A stretch of DNA of 64,000 nucleotides from Trichoplax adhaerens. Lineage: Eukaryota; Placozoa; Uniplacotomia; Trichoplacea; Trichoplacidae. Under the pieces are notes generated by a model. The model saw only the letters and a program-made list of their open reading frames with translations. It was not told the DNA's origin and searched no databases. The stretch spans positions 5,074,123 through 5,138,122 of the forward strand of contig NW_002060945.1 in the NCBI RefSeq assembly GCF_000150275.1, given 5' to 3'. Within the stretch, counting starts at the first letter, position 1; every line of letters starts with the position of its first letter. Both the position numbers and the translations under genes were made by a program. This document shows, piece after piece, positions 12,787 to 26,000 of this stretch.

Positions 12787-15700
12787 ATGGCTAAGTCTTT
12801 GAAATCAATGACGATACGAATCCTTTTACCGATGACATCTTTAATTATAATGTACACTTTTTTCTCAAACGATATGATAGCTCAAGATGACATAGCTTCT
12901 GGAGTTAGACATTCCCAGTCATGGACAAATCGACGTTTATTAGATGATCCTATTCGGCCGGTTGGTCCGCCTAATCGAAATGGTAGCCTTTTTCCCCAGG
13001 ATGTGTTTACGCAAAGTCAAAAATCAAATGGAGCAATTGTTTTACATTTTATCGGTGTTATTTATATGTTTGTTGCTTTATCTATCGTATGCGATAATTA
13101 TTTTGTGCCTACTTTAGAAGTTATTGTAGTAAAATGGAGTATTTCAGAAGACGTAGCTGGGGCAACATTTATGGCTGCTGGTGGTAGTGCACCTGAGTTA
13201 TTCACATCTTTAATTGGTACCTTTATCGCACGTTCTAACGTTGGATTTGGCACAATCATCGGTTCAGCTGTTTTTAATATTTTATTCGTTATTGGCATGT
13301 GTGCAATATTATCAAAGCAAGTGCTTCAAGTTACTTGGTGGCCATTGTTTAGAGATTGTATATTTTATTTATTGGCTCTTTGCGCGCTAGTAATTGCCTT
13401 CACAGATTCTGAAGTTTACTGGTATGAATCCTTATTACTGATTCTTTTCTATATAATCTATTGCACCTTCATGAAATATAATGCGGTCATAGAAGTTACG
13501 GTAAAAAAACAGCTTATTAGATGGAGAATAATTACAGCGACTCCAGTCTCTCAGTGTAATGATGATACTGACACGCCAAACAATAATCAAAAGGTACGAT
13601 GAACTAATCTTGAGCAATTCTTATTACAGCGACGCACATGATGCAAATAAATTATCCTTTATAGAACTATCAAAATTGCGTAATTTATTTAAAGAACTTC
13701 CATTCTCGTAGCAAATTTTAAATCGTTATCCTTTTCCGTCATTTATTCTCATAGTACTGAGGCGGAAAACTCAATTTACAAAATAAATTATATGAAAATC
13801 TTAGAATTACTGACAATAAACGTTGTCATGATAATGGTCTCTTTATAACATAATCCTTTGTGTTATTGCAGTTAATTTTTTACCACTGTCAGAAAATAAT
13901 TTCCAGTTTAATAAGATATTGCATAATCAATTTATTCCATTTGCTATCGTTTTTCGCTTAATAAATTTTTTTTCAATTTTACTCCTATTACAACTTTTAA
14001 CACATTATTAGTACAAAGAATTAGTCAAGCTAAAAAATCAAGGATTTCGTAATGGCCCCATGAAATTGTTGCTGTTTACATTGGATCCAATTGGTGAAGG
14101 TATGGTATATTAGCTGTAACACCAAAGTATTTATGATTGATCATTGATTGTAATCTTGTCAAAAAGCTAACTGTATATGTATACTGTGACATAGTAAACA
14201 CCGACATACGAGTATATACCCGTACAGTATAACGCATTTGGCATTACAGTTTACAAAAATAAATCACGATTTATAAGTTAATATCTGAAGAAAATGAATC
14301 AATAAATAAACGTTAAATATAAATAGAAAGCCCTTTTTTGTTTCAAACGCCAAAATCATGTACAATACTACAGCATGAGCAATATTGAAATTACAATTGA
14401 TAAGCCATTTCAAGAACATTTCAATTGTTTTCCGTAAATTACTGAGTGTAAAGAGGTAATTTAGATTGCTTACATGTTTATGAAATTAAAATTTATTTGT
14501 ATGCAAGTAATGCAACATTAACATTCAGCTTAAACGTCCTTTTTATCTTATAATTTAGTAGTATTGTCTATACATATTAGCGATAATCGCAATTTTTGTT
14601 ATATTTTTATGAATTTTATGATTTGGCTTATAATATCTAAATTTTACTCAAGTATATAAACACAAGCATATTATAATCCCTTGTGAAACAATAACCGTAT
14701 AAAAAGCATAGATAGCGTGATACACTAACAGAAATATAGTGTACAACCTGACAGTGCCTATTCTAACTTCTCCCTTATACACAATTTTTTAGTTGGTGAT
14801 TTCGTAGCTATCGTTCTATATGAATCCTCTTATTTATGTGCAAGTGTGCAAGAATGATAGTGTGATGTTGACTACATTTTCTGTTTGTCAAAATATCATA
14901 ATACTATTATAACTGCAGTGGCCCCAGTTAAATGCTAAGAACTCGTGAACGAGTTCGATACACGAATGACTGGGACTACTGAGACCTTACAATTTTTTAG
15001 GCAAAATAGTGATATATATAGTTACTGCAGTTATGAATAATAAACATTTTAAAATTTTTTAAATTTCATAAAAATTTATCATTTAAACTTGCTGCCGATA
15101 GATATGGCCTTATTTCTAATTAATATCCGTGTGTAATTTGCCTTTTCTGTTCCACAACTGTAATAACCGATGTACATACCGTATACATAGGCAGCTATTT
15201 TTACGTAGTTATCAGTTAATTGGATGCTATGTTTATATAATAACCATCTTTCATCATTGTTTAATAGAAAAGTCATGAAAACGCTAATTTTATGTCAATA
15301 GTATGCGGATTTAAAAGTCTAATACAGATTTAATCAGCCAATGGACAGTGATAAGCTGTACGAGTAATAGCCAATCACATTGCAAGTTTTCTCTTCGTAG
15401 TAAGATCTTTATAAGTTTACCAGAGACCTACTAAACGGTGTATTTCAAGGAGGTTAAAAATTCTTTGTTATCTTTTAATACTTAAATTACCTCAATCTGG
15501 CCCGTAATATCGAATTTTTACATACTGATGGTTAATAATATCGTTACAATACAAATAGGGAAACAATCAATAACAATTATCATTGGAGCAGAGTTCTTAT
15601 CCTAGAATTTAAAATCTTACATTGCTAAGAATATATATTTTTCTTTGTTTTATACAAATTCAACAGCAGCTAATTGAATGTACCAAAAGGGCTAAACTGT

Positions 15701-17723
15701 AATTGTCTATGATTTAACTTATTATTAGATAATCCTTTACGGATCGCTAATCATTTGCAAACTACGCTCGAAAATAGTATATCTCCGGATACTATTAAGT
15801 CCAGATCTAATCGGCAAATTGAGAGTAATGAGGATCTATGCCGAAAATCTCCCATTTCTTTAACACATGTCGACAGCGTTATGAGATCATCATTGGATAC
15901 GGATGTTAAACTGGTTCGCTATGACGTAGCTACAACGCCTCAAACTGATACTAAAGGAAATGAAGCAATCAATCTAGCAGTTCCAAGACTATCAACTACT
16001 CCTATTGTATACGAACCACCTATACCTGTGAACACTGTCGACACCATAGATGATGCTAAAGGTAGTGGTCATGACCTTTCACCTATTGAGGTAGAAAAAA
16101 ACCTAGAATCTCTCCGTAAAACTACATTACCGGAAAACTTATCGACTACTCCTTCAAGTGATCAATTGCCAACTGGCAATCAAGCTGAAGAAAGTAGTAA
16201 GGCGACCTTAACTTCGAATTTTACCATAGAGGATAGATCAGTTACCGGGTCTTCTGATAACGCAAGAAATTCTACAATTGAAGAATGCGAAAACGGGAAG
16301 GTAGAATACTCTAGTTACTTACTTTTATATTTGTCTAACGGTTATTATTATACGATAGTTTTGTTATGAAATTCATCTTGTCTGCAAATATACTATAAAT
16401 CTTTAGCATTCGTAACAAAGTAACGAACAGTATTTTATTATACACTTATTAACAAAAGAAAGTGGATATTGAATTAGAAGAGGAATATGAAAATGAAGGT
16501 TTCAGTCTTTCATGGCCTAAATCATTTAAACGGAGAGCTATTTATATCATCGTACTACCCATTTCCTTTCTCTTGTACTACACGTTACCAAATGTCGCAA
16601 GACCGGTATGTAATCATAATACGAGTTTAAAATTTAAGCAAAGAGCTCTTTACTAAATAGTAAGGCTCGATAAATTTTCCTGGAATCAATATGTTATTGG
16701 TTTGATTACCTAACATAAAATTCGATCTTTCATTATACGGAATGTACATAGAGAGGCAAGCGATATTACTTAGTTGGATTTATTGGCAGCATTGTATGGA
16801 TTGCAGTTTACTCCTACTTTATGGTTTGGTGGTCTAATGAAATAGGTATTACTATTGGAATCCCACCAGAGGTAAAGAAACGATGCCCGCAATTTTATAA
16901 GCAAATGAATCTACTCATCTCATAAAGCACTATCTAAAATAAACTTTTAACTTTAACTTGGGATGAGTTGTTTCTATGCTAGGGTGTAGAAAGTTATTTT
17001 ATTACCTGTTACCGTATTTTTAATATCTATGACATACTAGTTACTTAAAAGCTTAGGATTTACGGTTCATTTTAATTAAGTAGCCACTTGTTGAAATTGA
17101 CAACTAATAAACTGTATCAGGAATTAGTTTCATTGCCAAAGATCCTAAGTAGGGAAATTAGCAAATTTACTTTAGAAAGGGTCTCTGTGTATAGTATAAT
17201 CTATATGTTATCATATGTATCTAGATTATGGGCCTCACCATACTGGCTGCTGGAACTAGTATCCCTGATTTAATAACAAGTGTAATTGTTGCACGAAAGG
17301 GATTTGGTGATATGGCTGTTTCAAGTTCTGTTGGCAGTAATCTCTTCGATGTTACATTAGGGTAAGTCATCACATCAAGCTATATGAAGCTGCTTAGTAT
17401 TGCTATATGGTATAAATGTCATCCCATGTTTACAATTGATAAACTCCGTATCTTAAGTACTTATTTCGTATTTATATTGAATTAGATTACCATTCCCTTG
17501 GCTGTTGTACAGTATTATTTTCGGGTTTCCTGTATCCGTGGAAAGTCGAGGTTTAGCCTGTTCGGTCATTTTATTGCTGTCAATGGTGGTATTTGTTATA
17601 ATGACAATAGCTTTATTCAGGTGGCGACTAAATAAATCACTAGGCTTTCTATTTTTAATTTTGTACGTAGGTTTTGTCGTAATTAGCATTCTAATGCAAA
17701 ACGGAGCGATTCCGTGTCTGTAG
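12787..17723 (+). CDS. SLC24: K+-dependent Na+/Ca2+ exchanger (SLC24/NCKX family), 7 exons
   Basis: Exons 12787-13593, 14012-14099, 15729-16300, 16459-16605, 16761-16871, 17225-17361, 17486-17723 total 2100 bases, or 699 residues, close to vertebrate NCKX2. Family role: plasma-membrane export of one Ca2+ with K+ in exchange for Na+. A hydrophobic N-terminus (residues ~10-32) resembles a signal segment. The alpha-1 repeat is at ~123-170, with the motif [12 protein letters not shown] long hydrophilic, Ser/Thr/Asp-rich cytosolic loop (residues ~255-520, mostly exon 3) follows. The alpha-2 repeat (exon 6, residues ~576-621) carries [10 protein letters not shown] and SVGSNLFD. The final Asp matches the residue tied to K+ dependence in NCKX2, so this is NCKX rather than NCX or NCLX. 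Hydrophobic segments fill exons 5-7. Neighbours: divergent from Homer, convergent with FKBP8. Subtype within SLC24A1-5 not assigned. Confidence 0.94.
14916..14981. repeat. Nested inverted repeat in NCKX intron 2
   Basis: Outer arms (CAGTGGCCCCAGT at 14916-14928 and ACTGGGACTACTG at 14969-14981) pair with small mismatches. Inside lies a nearly loopless palindrome, GAACTCGT-GA-ACGAGTTC, at 14939-14956. It could fold as one long RNA stem or a DNA cruciform. No tRNA-like cloverleaf was found here. Confidence 0.65.
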
Positions 17724-18489
17724 CTATGCTATTGTATAACAAAATCTTAAGTTAGATGCCTTTATTAAATTTGACGAACTTTACTGATTTAACCATGATG
17801 CCAGGATGTTGTTAGCTAATTTTAAGGTGGGATTTCGTGAACATAATATCAAACATGTCTAGAGAGAAGGAACTGTTAGCTGGGATTACTGATTGTTCAT
17901 AAATGAGATCAATATATTATCTTTTAACACGTATGAAGTCGTTTATCTCATGTAATGTTTAGGGTATTTAGTATAACATTTTTACTTATACATACACTTA
18001 TGTTACTGTAATAGTTAACTGATCAAATAATATGAATACACACCTATAATACTAGGAATGCAGTATGAAATATTAGATGTACGTATTTATTACATTTAAT
18101 CGATTCCACTTGTGTAACAAATAAAATAATGGATAATCCTATAAATTTAAGCTGGCGTATCGCAGAAATTGTAAGCAACAGTGAGCTTCATACTTGAGAA
18201 CAAGTACATTTATACGTAAATTCGTAGCCAATGCCTAAATTTAATCGCATTTCAGCTCGTAGAGATATCAGTGCGCAATACTACTGTAACTTAGTAAAAT
18301 TAAGTCCACATCATCAGCAGTTACAATATAACTATAATGTAATCGTATAGAAATAATTAGCACAATCGTATGAATCTCGACATTGGTGATGAGGGTTCAG
18401 TAAATCGTTAATTTTGATATTATAATTACAATCCTCACATTCATTTACTGTGCGATCCTAGTCAGTAAATTTGCTTCCTTTAGAGATTT
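17724..18489. other. Convergent spacer between NCKX and FKBP8; nothing coding seen
   Basis: 766 bases between two stop codons of converging genes. AT-rich, with no exon-like frame and no cluster of the TACAG/TACTG repeat. Confidence 0.65.
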
Positions 18490-21400
18490 TTATCGTCTGG
18501 ATAGTAAATATGCCGCAAGTATTCCTGTTACAGCGACAACAGATGCTCCAATGGCTATTTTCCATGGCGAAGACTACGTTGATAAAATATGATATAAATA
18601 TAATTAGTCCCACCGCCGTCTTTATACCAAATAAAAACGACATCGTCTTACCAGAACATTTGATAATAGAGTATCTTCTTGCTTTGTCAGCTTCTTTGTT
18701 CCACCCACCATGCGTCTATATATTTCTCTTTCCTTCTTTCGATCGCATGTTACTCTTTGTTTCAATGCAGCGTATTCATCAGATATTAACTATACAATAA
18801 ATGCTTTGCCGTTACATGACGAAATTGGTCTTAATTTCAAGAATACGAACATTATTTCAATTTACTTTCCATTAAACTACACTCTATAACCTTTGCAGGC
18901 TATTAGCTATAGACTCATATTTAAAATCGCAATGTTATTACAATACCTTGCTTGAAGGATCTAAGGAGTAAGCTTTTTTCATAGAATCCAATGCCGTTTC
19001 TAGATCTCCTTTCGCTGCGTAGATCTATTGATAAAAACATAACAATCAAAAATTTTGCTTAAAAATCTCTAGTTTTAATATAAATCATAACAGAGGGGAT
19101 CTGCAAATAATGCTCTGTTGCTCACTTGCGCAAGTCGTCAAAGACATGCTTTACAGTATATGATCAATCAAATCGTTAATTAACGAAAGACTCGGATACC
19201 TTCGCTTGACGAAACCAAGCCTTAACATTGTTTTCTTCTACTAAAAGGACGTTTTTACATGATTTAGCTGCAGCATCGTAAGCTTCAATCTTAAGTCAAT
19301 GAAAAATATATTAAATTATTGAATTTAGCAGTATATTTACATTTCTTTCTTAACAAATATTTTAACGTTTACCTTTAGCTGAGCGGCAGCTAGATTATTC
19401 CAACACTTCGCACGAATCGATTGAAGTTCATCAGAAGGATTAGCAATAGCTATAGGGGGTTCGATCACATTTAATGCTTTCGTATAACAAGATATAGCGG
19501 CAAAATAATTTTTATCTTGAAATAGCTCATTTCCGTACTGTCGCCTTCTATGCCTGAATTTAAATAGACACTGTCACTCTCTTTTAAGTTTAAGGGTTAC
19601 ATTTACTGCTAATATACAGCCATAGTTTCTATCCATTAATACGTCATCATAGCAAATTAGTAATGTCGAATAGCAATTTACATCATCACATAACACAAGT
19701 AGCAAAAATTGAATGACCCGTGATAACGAATATCGCGACCGTTTCATCCTAACGTTATAATGAAAATAATTTTACCCAAGACCAATTCTCTCATCTTCAG
19801 TCATGTTAGTTATATTAGGTCCGTCCGAAACGTCAATCAATGTAACTTCAAATTCTAAGTCTGCATCTTGAGGTACATTGTGCTTTGAACTAAAGCAATA
19901 TCGAAAATAGCCTTTGATATAGCGTAATAATTTATCTCACGCCCTTATGGCGATTTTATTTATCGTAAATCTATGCTGAGCAATAATTTCGATTGTTTAC
20001 CTGCCGTACTGGGCATAACCATATCGTGAGTTTGCGAATACGCATACAGTTTCTCCGACATTCATTAATGCAACCACCAGATCAAGTGCTGTAAATAGTT
20101 GCATTATGACAGTCAAATATTCAGTGATTCGATATGCAATATAGAACTTCATCTAATGACTGTAAAACTTAAATTTATCTTATTTATAGTTAATTGTCTA
20201 CTTATTCCTATAGGCTTACCAGGAATAACTTCGCCTTCGCCTAATATAAATTGAGATTCCATGTCATGTAGCACCACGATTGCATTCGATAAATGCATCG
20301 AATACTTAATTGTTACTAGTTGTCCCTTCTTGGGTGCAACACCGCTGCCAGCTACTAAAGTCTATTACGTTAAAAATATACCGCAAATCACGTATGCTGT
20401 AAGATATAACAGCCAAAGATTCATTTCTAGTAGTCTTTATCATTTCCAACTTACAGCTTTTTTTAACTGACCAGATCCAACCACATCTACCCAATTGAGA
20501 CCATCACTCTTATCGACATCAACCGTTTCAACCGTTATCGCTTCTTCGTCTTTCATTTCGATATTCTCTGCTCGAGAAGTTATTTCTAGACGTATGAAAT
20601 CGGTAAAATTACTTTTACTGATAAAGTGGTAAAAATCCATTTCACAAAATAAGCATTTATATGCCTACATCTAATTTTTATGATATAATATAGTCAATCA
20701 AGTACGCTTTTTATAGTTGGTTAAGATACTGTAATTTAATGCTATTTTCTTTTTTTATCCCTTAATACGAGTATTATAGCGACATGCTCTATGTCTTCAT
20801 GTAGCTCCTACCTGCTGTTTTAACCTTGAGTGTATCTTCTGAGCTAGAAAATTCATTGATCGAATCTTGCATAGTGCGTTCCCCTGTTTGATCGCTACCT
20901 GAACAAATCTTAGATCCTTCACTTTCATCCCGAAGCGATTCCTTCACGGAGTCGCTCTTACTATCATTCCGTTCACTAGCCGATTCATCTGTACTTGCAG
21001 CTTCTTCATTAATTCCCAAGGCGTCTGATATCCTATTGCCGATGTGCGTGTCTTCTCTGATATCATTGCTATCATCTAATTCGCTAATACTACCAGTATC
21101 ATCCTTGGTTTCATCACCTGTAAATTTACGTTAAGTAAAATTAATGAACTGTCATTGGTGTAACTTAAGTCGGATTTCACCAATAATTATAATTATTTCC
21201 GAAATTCAGAACAATTGTGATTGCTAGCGTACCTTCTTACCTATCGTACGCTTGTATGCACAGTACTTTACTGTATTTTGCTGTACATCACAGTAAAACA
21301 TAAAGAATAGATATAATAATCTAGATTGCTGCTGTATATTGAATGCTTACGGAGAATATCATTGATTTTTTCTAATTATCATTAATTATTAGTAAATTAT

Positions 21401-22033
21401 GATTTAGAAATCTGAAATGAGTTCGATATGTACATATGAATCGGTATACATCGCTGCTCTATACATAGTTCACGTTTCAGTATAGTAATATATGAAGTGT
21501 ACGCATACTGTATGACATACGGAGGATCTACTGTAGTACTTACAGTGTAGCAGTACGGTATTACCTTTAATTTCTTCTGTACGATCAATATCGCTGGTAA
21601 AATTAGTTGTATTTTGTCCTTCGATCTCGTCTCCGTCTAATTGACCATCGAAAGTGTTATAGTCTATTTCAGCAGTTTCTTGCACGATAGAGCTATCGAT
21701 TGCTTCCAATCCAGTAATTTTAGCTAATGATTCCGATTCATCAAATGTATCATGGCCGTTGTCGTTGTATCCTTGAATACTATCATTACCGGAACCATTC
21801 TGCTGTAAAATACTTTCAGTGTCTTTTTGATCTTGCTCCGCTATATCATCTTCACCCAGTACTTTACCTGCATCTTCATTAACGTCGGGAAATGTGTTGT
21901 TTAAACTATCGTTATTTTCTTCAACCTGAACTACGTTACTATCATGATCATTTTTACTGGTGGTATCGTCGGTAGTCTCCATGCTAATCGAAGCGCTGTC
22001 GCTCCAAGAGTAATTATGAAAGGCGAGATACAT
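18490..22033 (-). CDS. FKBP8: FKBP8/FKBP38-like membrane-anchored immunophilin, 11 exons
   Basis: Exons in transcript order: 22033-21565, 21117-20812, 20585-20455, 20361-20220, 20088-20001, 19889-19776, 19547-19373, 19289-19200, 19024-18947, 18789-18652, 18573-18490. They total 1815 bases, or 604 residues. Domains: acidic Asp/Glu/Ser-rich low-complexity N-terminus (~1-285), the family lead-in GLNWVDVVGSG, an FKBP domain (~300-395), TPR repeats (~415-560), and a C-terminal membrane anchor starting PWKIAIGASVVAV and ending LLSRR. This order is that of FKBP38, a mitochondrial/ER outer-membrane co-chaperone that binds Hsp90 through its TPRs. The canonical active-site Trp is replaced (IPALD in place of IRGW), as in FKBP38, so constitutive prolyl isomerase activity is doubtful. 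It is ~190 residues longer than human FKBP8 (412), all in the acidic N-terminus. The start is the first in-frame ATG of the first exon; a later in-frame ATG (METTDD) is an alternative. Confidence 0.92.
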
Positions 22034-22200
22034 AACTTTATCTGCGCAAAATTGTATCTTTTATATATTTGATGATCTATTGTTACGCAAATTAGCCAAC
22101 TTGCCACGGGACCACGGGATTACCAATCGTTTGACTTGACCAGGACCGGACCGGACCAGGTTCGTAAAGGTTCAAATGGAAGTGAATCCCCCCGAAAACA

Positions 22201-22660
22201 TGTGTACTGTACTGTACACTCAGTGTACAGTACTGTACAGTACAGTACTTTTCTGTATCACTGTGCCGTACTGTACACTGTACAGTACAGCACTGTATTT
22301 TTAGAAGTCACTGGTACAGTACGGTACTGTGCACGACCATACAGTACCGTACAGTAGAAAGAGACCTTGTACTGTACTGTAGAAAGGTCACTTGCTGGTG
22401 TTCCGTAATAAGAAATACAGAAATACTGTACTGTACCACCGTACTGTACAGTACACTTCAGTGTACAGGGTTAGGGTTAGGGTGTACAGTACTGTACAGT
22501 ACAGTGTACAGTACAGTATGTCTATCGGTTACAGTATAATTTATTGTACCGCGTACGGTAGAGTTCAACGTCCACGGATTTAACACCACCCTTTTAAGTT
22601 CTCCACTGTACAGTATTGTAGTGTACAGTACTGTACCGTAAAAAGCGTAAAGCTGAAACA
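22201..22660. repeat. Large TACAG/TACTG palindromic cluster
   Basis: About 460 bases dominated by the pentamers TACAG and TACTG, with GTGTAC and CACTGTACAG variants. Many sub-stretches are perfect palindromes. It lies wholly between the FKBP8 and USP3 start codons. Short non-repeat islands separate the runs. Confidence 0.9.
22468..22482 (+). repeat. Interstitial telomere-type TTAGGG run
   Basis: GGGTTAGGGTTAGGG, two and a half copies of the animal telomere repeat. It is flanked on both sides by TGTACAG words of the surrounding cluster, as if inserted into one repeat unit. Confidence 0.85.
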
Positions 22661-23016
22661 GACATGTGGCTGATACAGTACACCCTACGACTACAGTACT
22701 AGAAGCTGAGGTAGGTAGTGCAGTAAAAAAACAAACTTGCCCAGTTACTGTACGAGTATGTTTAAGTTTTTACGATACACACCAGTGACACCACTAATTA
22801 GCAATACTGTACACTACAGTACATTGTGAGTTAGTATTGTATTGAACTCGATGTCGAAATAAGATCGCGCTTACACCAATCGTACGTTCCATTCTGGCTT
22901 TTAGCTTACTGTATTACTAACTTAGTGTGTATACTCTGTAATCTGTATACTAAATAACCCTGGCAAGCCGTTCGTTCATGTACATTACATAAATCGACCA
23001 AATAATAATTATCGTT

Positions 23017-26000
23017 ATGGAATGTCCTCATATAGAGGAGAGTGTTAAGTTAACACCGGCAGATCTGAAAAACTCAAATTGTTCTCTTTGGACCTGTGAA
23101 GGTAAGATGCGCAGCGATATTCTGTATAACTATACGGTCTACATTAGTCTACATACACTACACTATCAACACCACCTACACGTAGATTCATTTGTTGCAA
23201 AGGTTTCATAACCTTGCTAAGACAATTATCATTAAATTATTAGCAATAATAATATATTTATACCTTAATATTTATAGTTTATACGGTTATACATCCACAC
23301 AACAATACAGTTATTCTGTAAGCGAAGTTTTATTATTTTTATTATTATTATCTTGGCGTACAAGATAATCCGCGCCAAATCTGACTTATAGTTAATGACT
23401 AAATTCTGTCACTTAAGAATTAGGATGCGAAAGCATCGAAGCACACAACGTGTGTGTGTTATTGACTTCTCGTATTTTGTACAGCACGCGTACTGCATGA
23501 TCCACGGACTATCTTATACATGATCATTAAAGAAACTGGACCTACAGACCTAATTCTTACTTCGTGTGCATCATTCAGATTCCTAGCCTAAGTAGACATA
23601 AAGTTATAAACTTGCAAACAGTATATCGACGGTATTGTAATGAATGTTCCGACTGAATGTCCAACTCTGGAAAGCTAACTGAATACCCTAGAAATAAAAA
23701 AATATGTCATTATGTAGCGTTATCTACAGCCTCGTTTGCTGATGTATTATTACATCTAAATAATAACATATGCGTATATGCGTGCGATCTTGAATAACTA
23801 GTGTTGTAGTGATAAATTGAGTAGACTTAGACTTGTTGCTGTGCTCACATTTTAAATGTGATAGTCACGACTTCGTACAAGGTCAAAATTGTTGTGCCAC
23901 TAGTATGCAATATGTTCCCTTGCGAATTTTTATATGATAGCAATAGTACAGCACCGTACAGTACAAATAGAGGTAAGATACAGTAATTGGACAGTATTTA
24001 GTATTTACGTTAATGTAAGACAGTACAGTACCATGAATGAAGCGATCTTTTTTTGTCGTAGATGTCTCTTAATGTTTCACGTACGCATTGTAGGCTTTAC
24101 GTTAGTGTACCTGATTCTCAATTCATTTGTACAGTGTAACGTAGCTAATTCGGCATGCTCGCTTTTCAGTTGCACCAAAGCATAGTGATCTTACATACGC
24201 GCATACTGTACTCTAAGCTACATTTTATGTTTACATGCGTGTTTGCATCTTTGTACTCTGTCCTGAAGCTTCAGTTTGACTTCAGTCAGCATTTGCTCGG
24301 AGGGTCTGCCATGGACTACCAGATTTACGCGAATAGAATACGTGTAACATCGCAATGCCGTAAAGTTTTAGTTGTTAATAAAATAAATAAGTAGCCGGGT
24401 CTTTACTTTCTTTTTTCTGTAACTTAAGTTAGACTAAACTATTTTATTATCATTAAGTAAGCGAATGATAACAGGCAATCCCAAGTCGTCAAAACTTTCA
24501 ACAGGTTATTTATTAGTGATCTCAACGGTACAAAAGCCCAAACTTAGCCAAGGCCCAAGGAACATCCGCATTAATTTTTCTTATTCGTAGTTCTGCACTG
24601 TACAGTACAGTACATTGTACAAATTTTCAATCGAAGTACAGTACAGTACACTACAGTACTGTTATAAATTATATACTGTATTATATTATACAGTACTTTA
24701 CAGTACTGTGTATAGAGAGGTCTGGCATGACATTAATCACAACTCACAAGTAGTCACTATCATACAGTACTGTACACATTGTACAGTACATTATACTGTA
24801 GTACTCGAGTCCCTATTCCCACCCACTTTTACTGTACACTGTACTGTAGAGCGTACAGTACACTCACTGTAGTACTGTACTACTAAATACTGTATTAATG
24901 GAGTTATTTAGCAGTCCATGACCACGGCTACTAAAGGGAAAGAAAGAGACAGGAAACGGTCGTTCACTGTACAGAGCATGTTTACCTTCGTTTTAGAATT
25001 TCGATGTAAAAAATTGACTTCCTTTATTGCAATAAAGATAACTTAATATTATATGTGCTGGTAGATGAAGGTTCAGTAAATATTACTGTTGCGATAATTC
25101 ATATGAATAAATGACCTAACATAAGAAAAATTGATTTATAATACTGTACACTACAAACTCGCCACGCCCGACAACCTGTAATTTGTAGTCAGTACAATGT
25201 ACTGTACTGTACCTTACAGTACAGTATGTATGGTACGGTACATTTGAGTGATACCGTATGGAATGATAATATTCAGCACTTATCATTTGAACTGAAAGTG
25301 ACTGTAAAATGTTGCAAGTTACGCATTTTTCATTTCTCATAACATTATCAGAAAGCCTCTGGTACGTATTGGTGTACGATTCGAGCCATGTAGCTGTTAT
25401 CATTAAATTTAAATCATAATAAGTAACACTACATGGATATATCTAGCCGGACATTAAAAACGATTTTGTTTTATAGAATGCGAAACTAAAGAGAGTCCCT
25501 GGATATGTTTGTCATGTGGTAATATCAGTTGTGGCAGGTGAGTTGTTTATTATTGCATTTCAAGGCGAGATTGATCAAGTACGATTTATTAAATTATAGT
25601 TCGTTTATTACGCATGTGGTTATGCGATGTTTGTGTTGTGCTTTAAAGTACTGTATAATTATTCTTGTTGTGCGCCAAGCTTAACACTGCAATTAGCGGA
25701 TAATACGTGTCGGTCAGCTAGTTTAGTTCTTTTCATGGTCATTACGGTACAGTTGTTGGCTTATATATAATATATATATAGTTCAAAAGTTACAATACTC
25801 CTACAATATCAGAAATACCACCGTTTTAATTTGGCTGTCATATTTGATCGTAATCCTTGTAAATCTGTTTATAACTTCATCTGCTCATTAGATACGTTAA
25901 AGGACATGCAAAGAAACACTACGAGGACCTGAATCAGCACTGTTTATGCTTGGATCCAGCTTTTGCTGTTTATTGGTAAGAAAAGTGATTTGATGAAATG

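Larger units (their letters stand above)
22034..23016. promoter_or_regulatory. Divergent promoter region between FKBP8 and USP3
   Basis: 983 bases separate the start codons of two oppositely transcribed genes, so both core promoters should lie here or in unseen 5' exons. Nearest FKBP8 is a GC-rich GGACC-type repeat (22139-22160). A dense TACAG/TACTG cluster with an embedded TTAGGG run fills 22201-22660. I could not place a TATA box or initiator with confidence. The regulatory role is inferred from position only. Confidence 0.5.

Noticed and set aside
13098-13298. Minus-strand frame over the NCKX first exon
   Set aside because: Shadow of the alpha-1 repeat coding sequence on the other strand.
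14939-14956. Possible tRNA T-arm because of the GAGTTCGATAC-like sequence
   Set aside because: No acceptor stem, D-arm or anticodon arm of tRNA geometry could be built around it. The sequence is a simple palindrome.
18471-18800. 109-codon plus-strand frame over the FKBP8 3' exons
   Set aside because: The opposite strand carries the FKBP8 membrane anchor and TPR end with correct splice sites.
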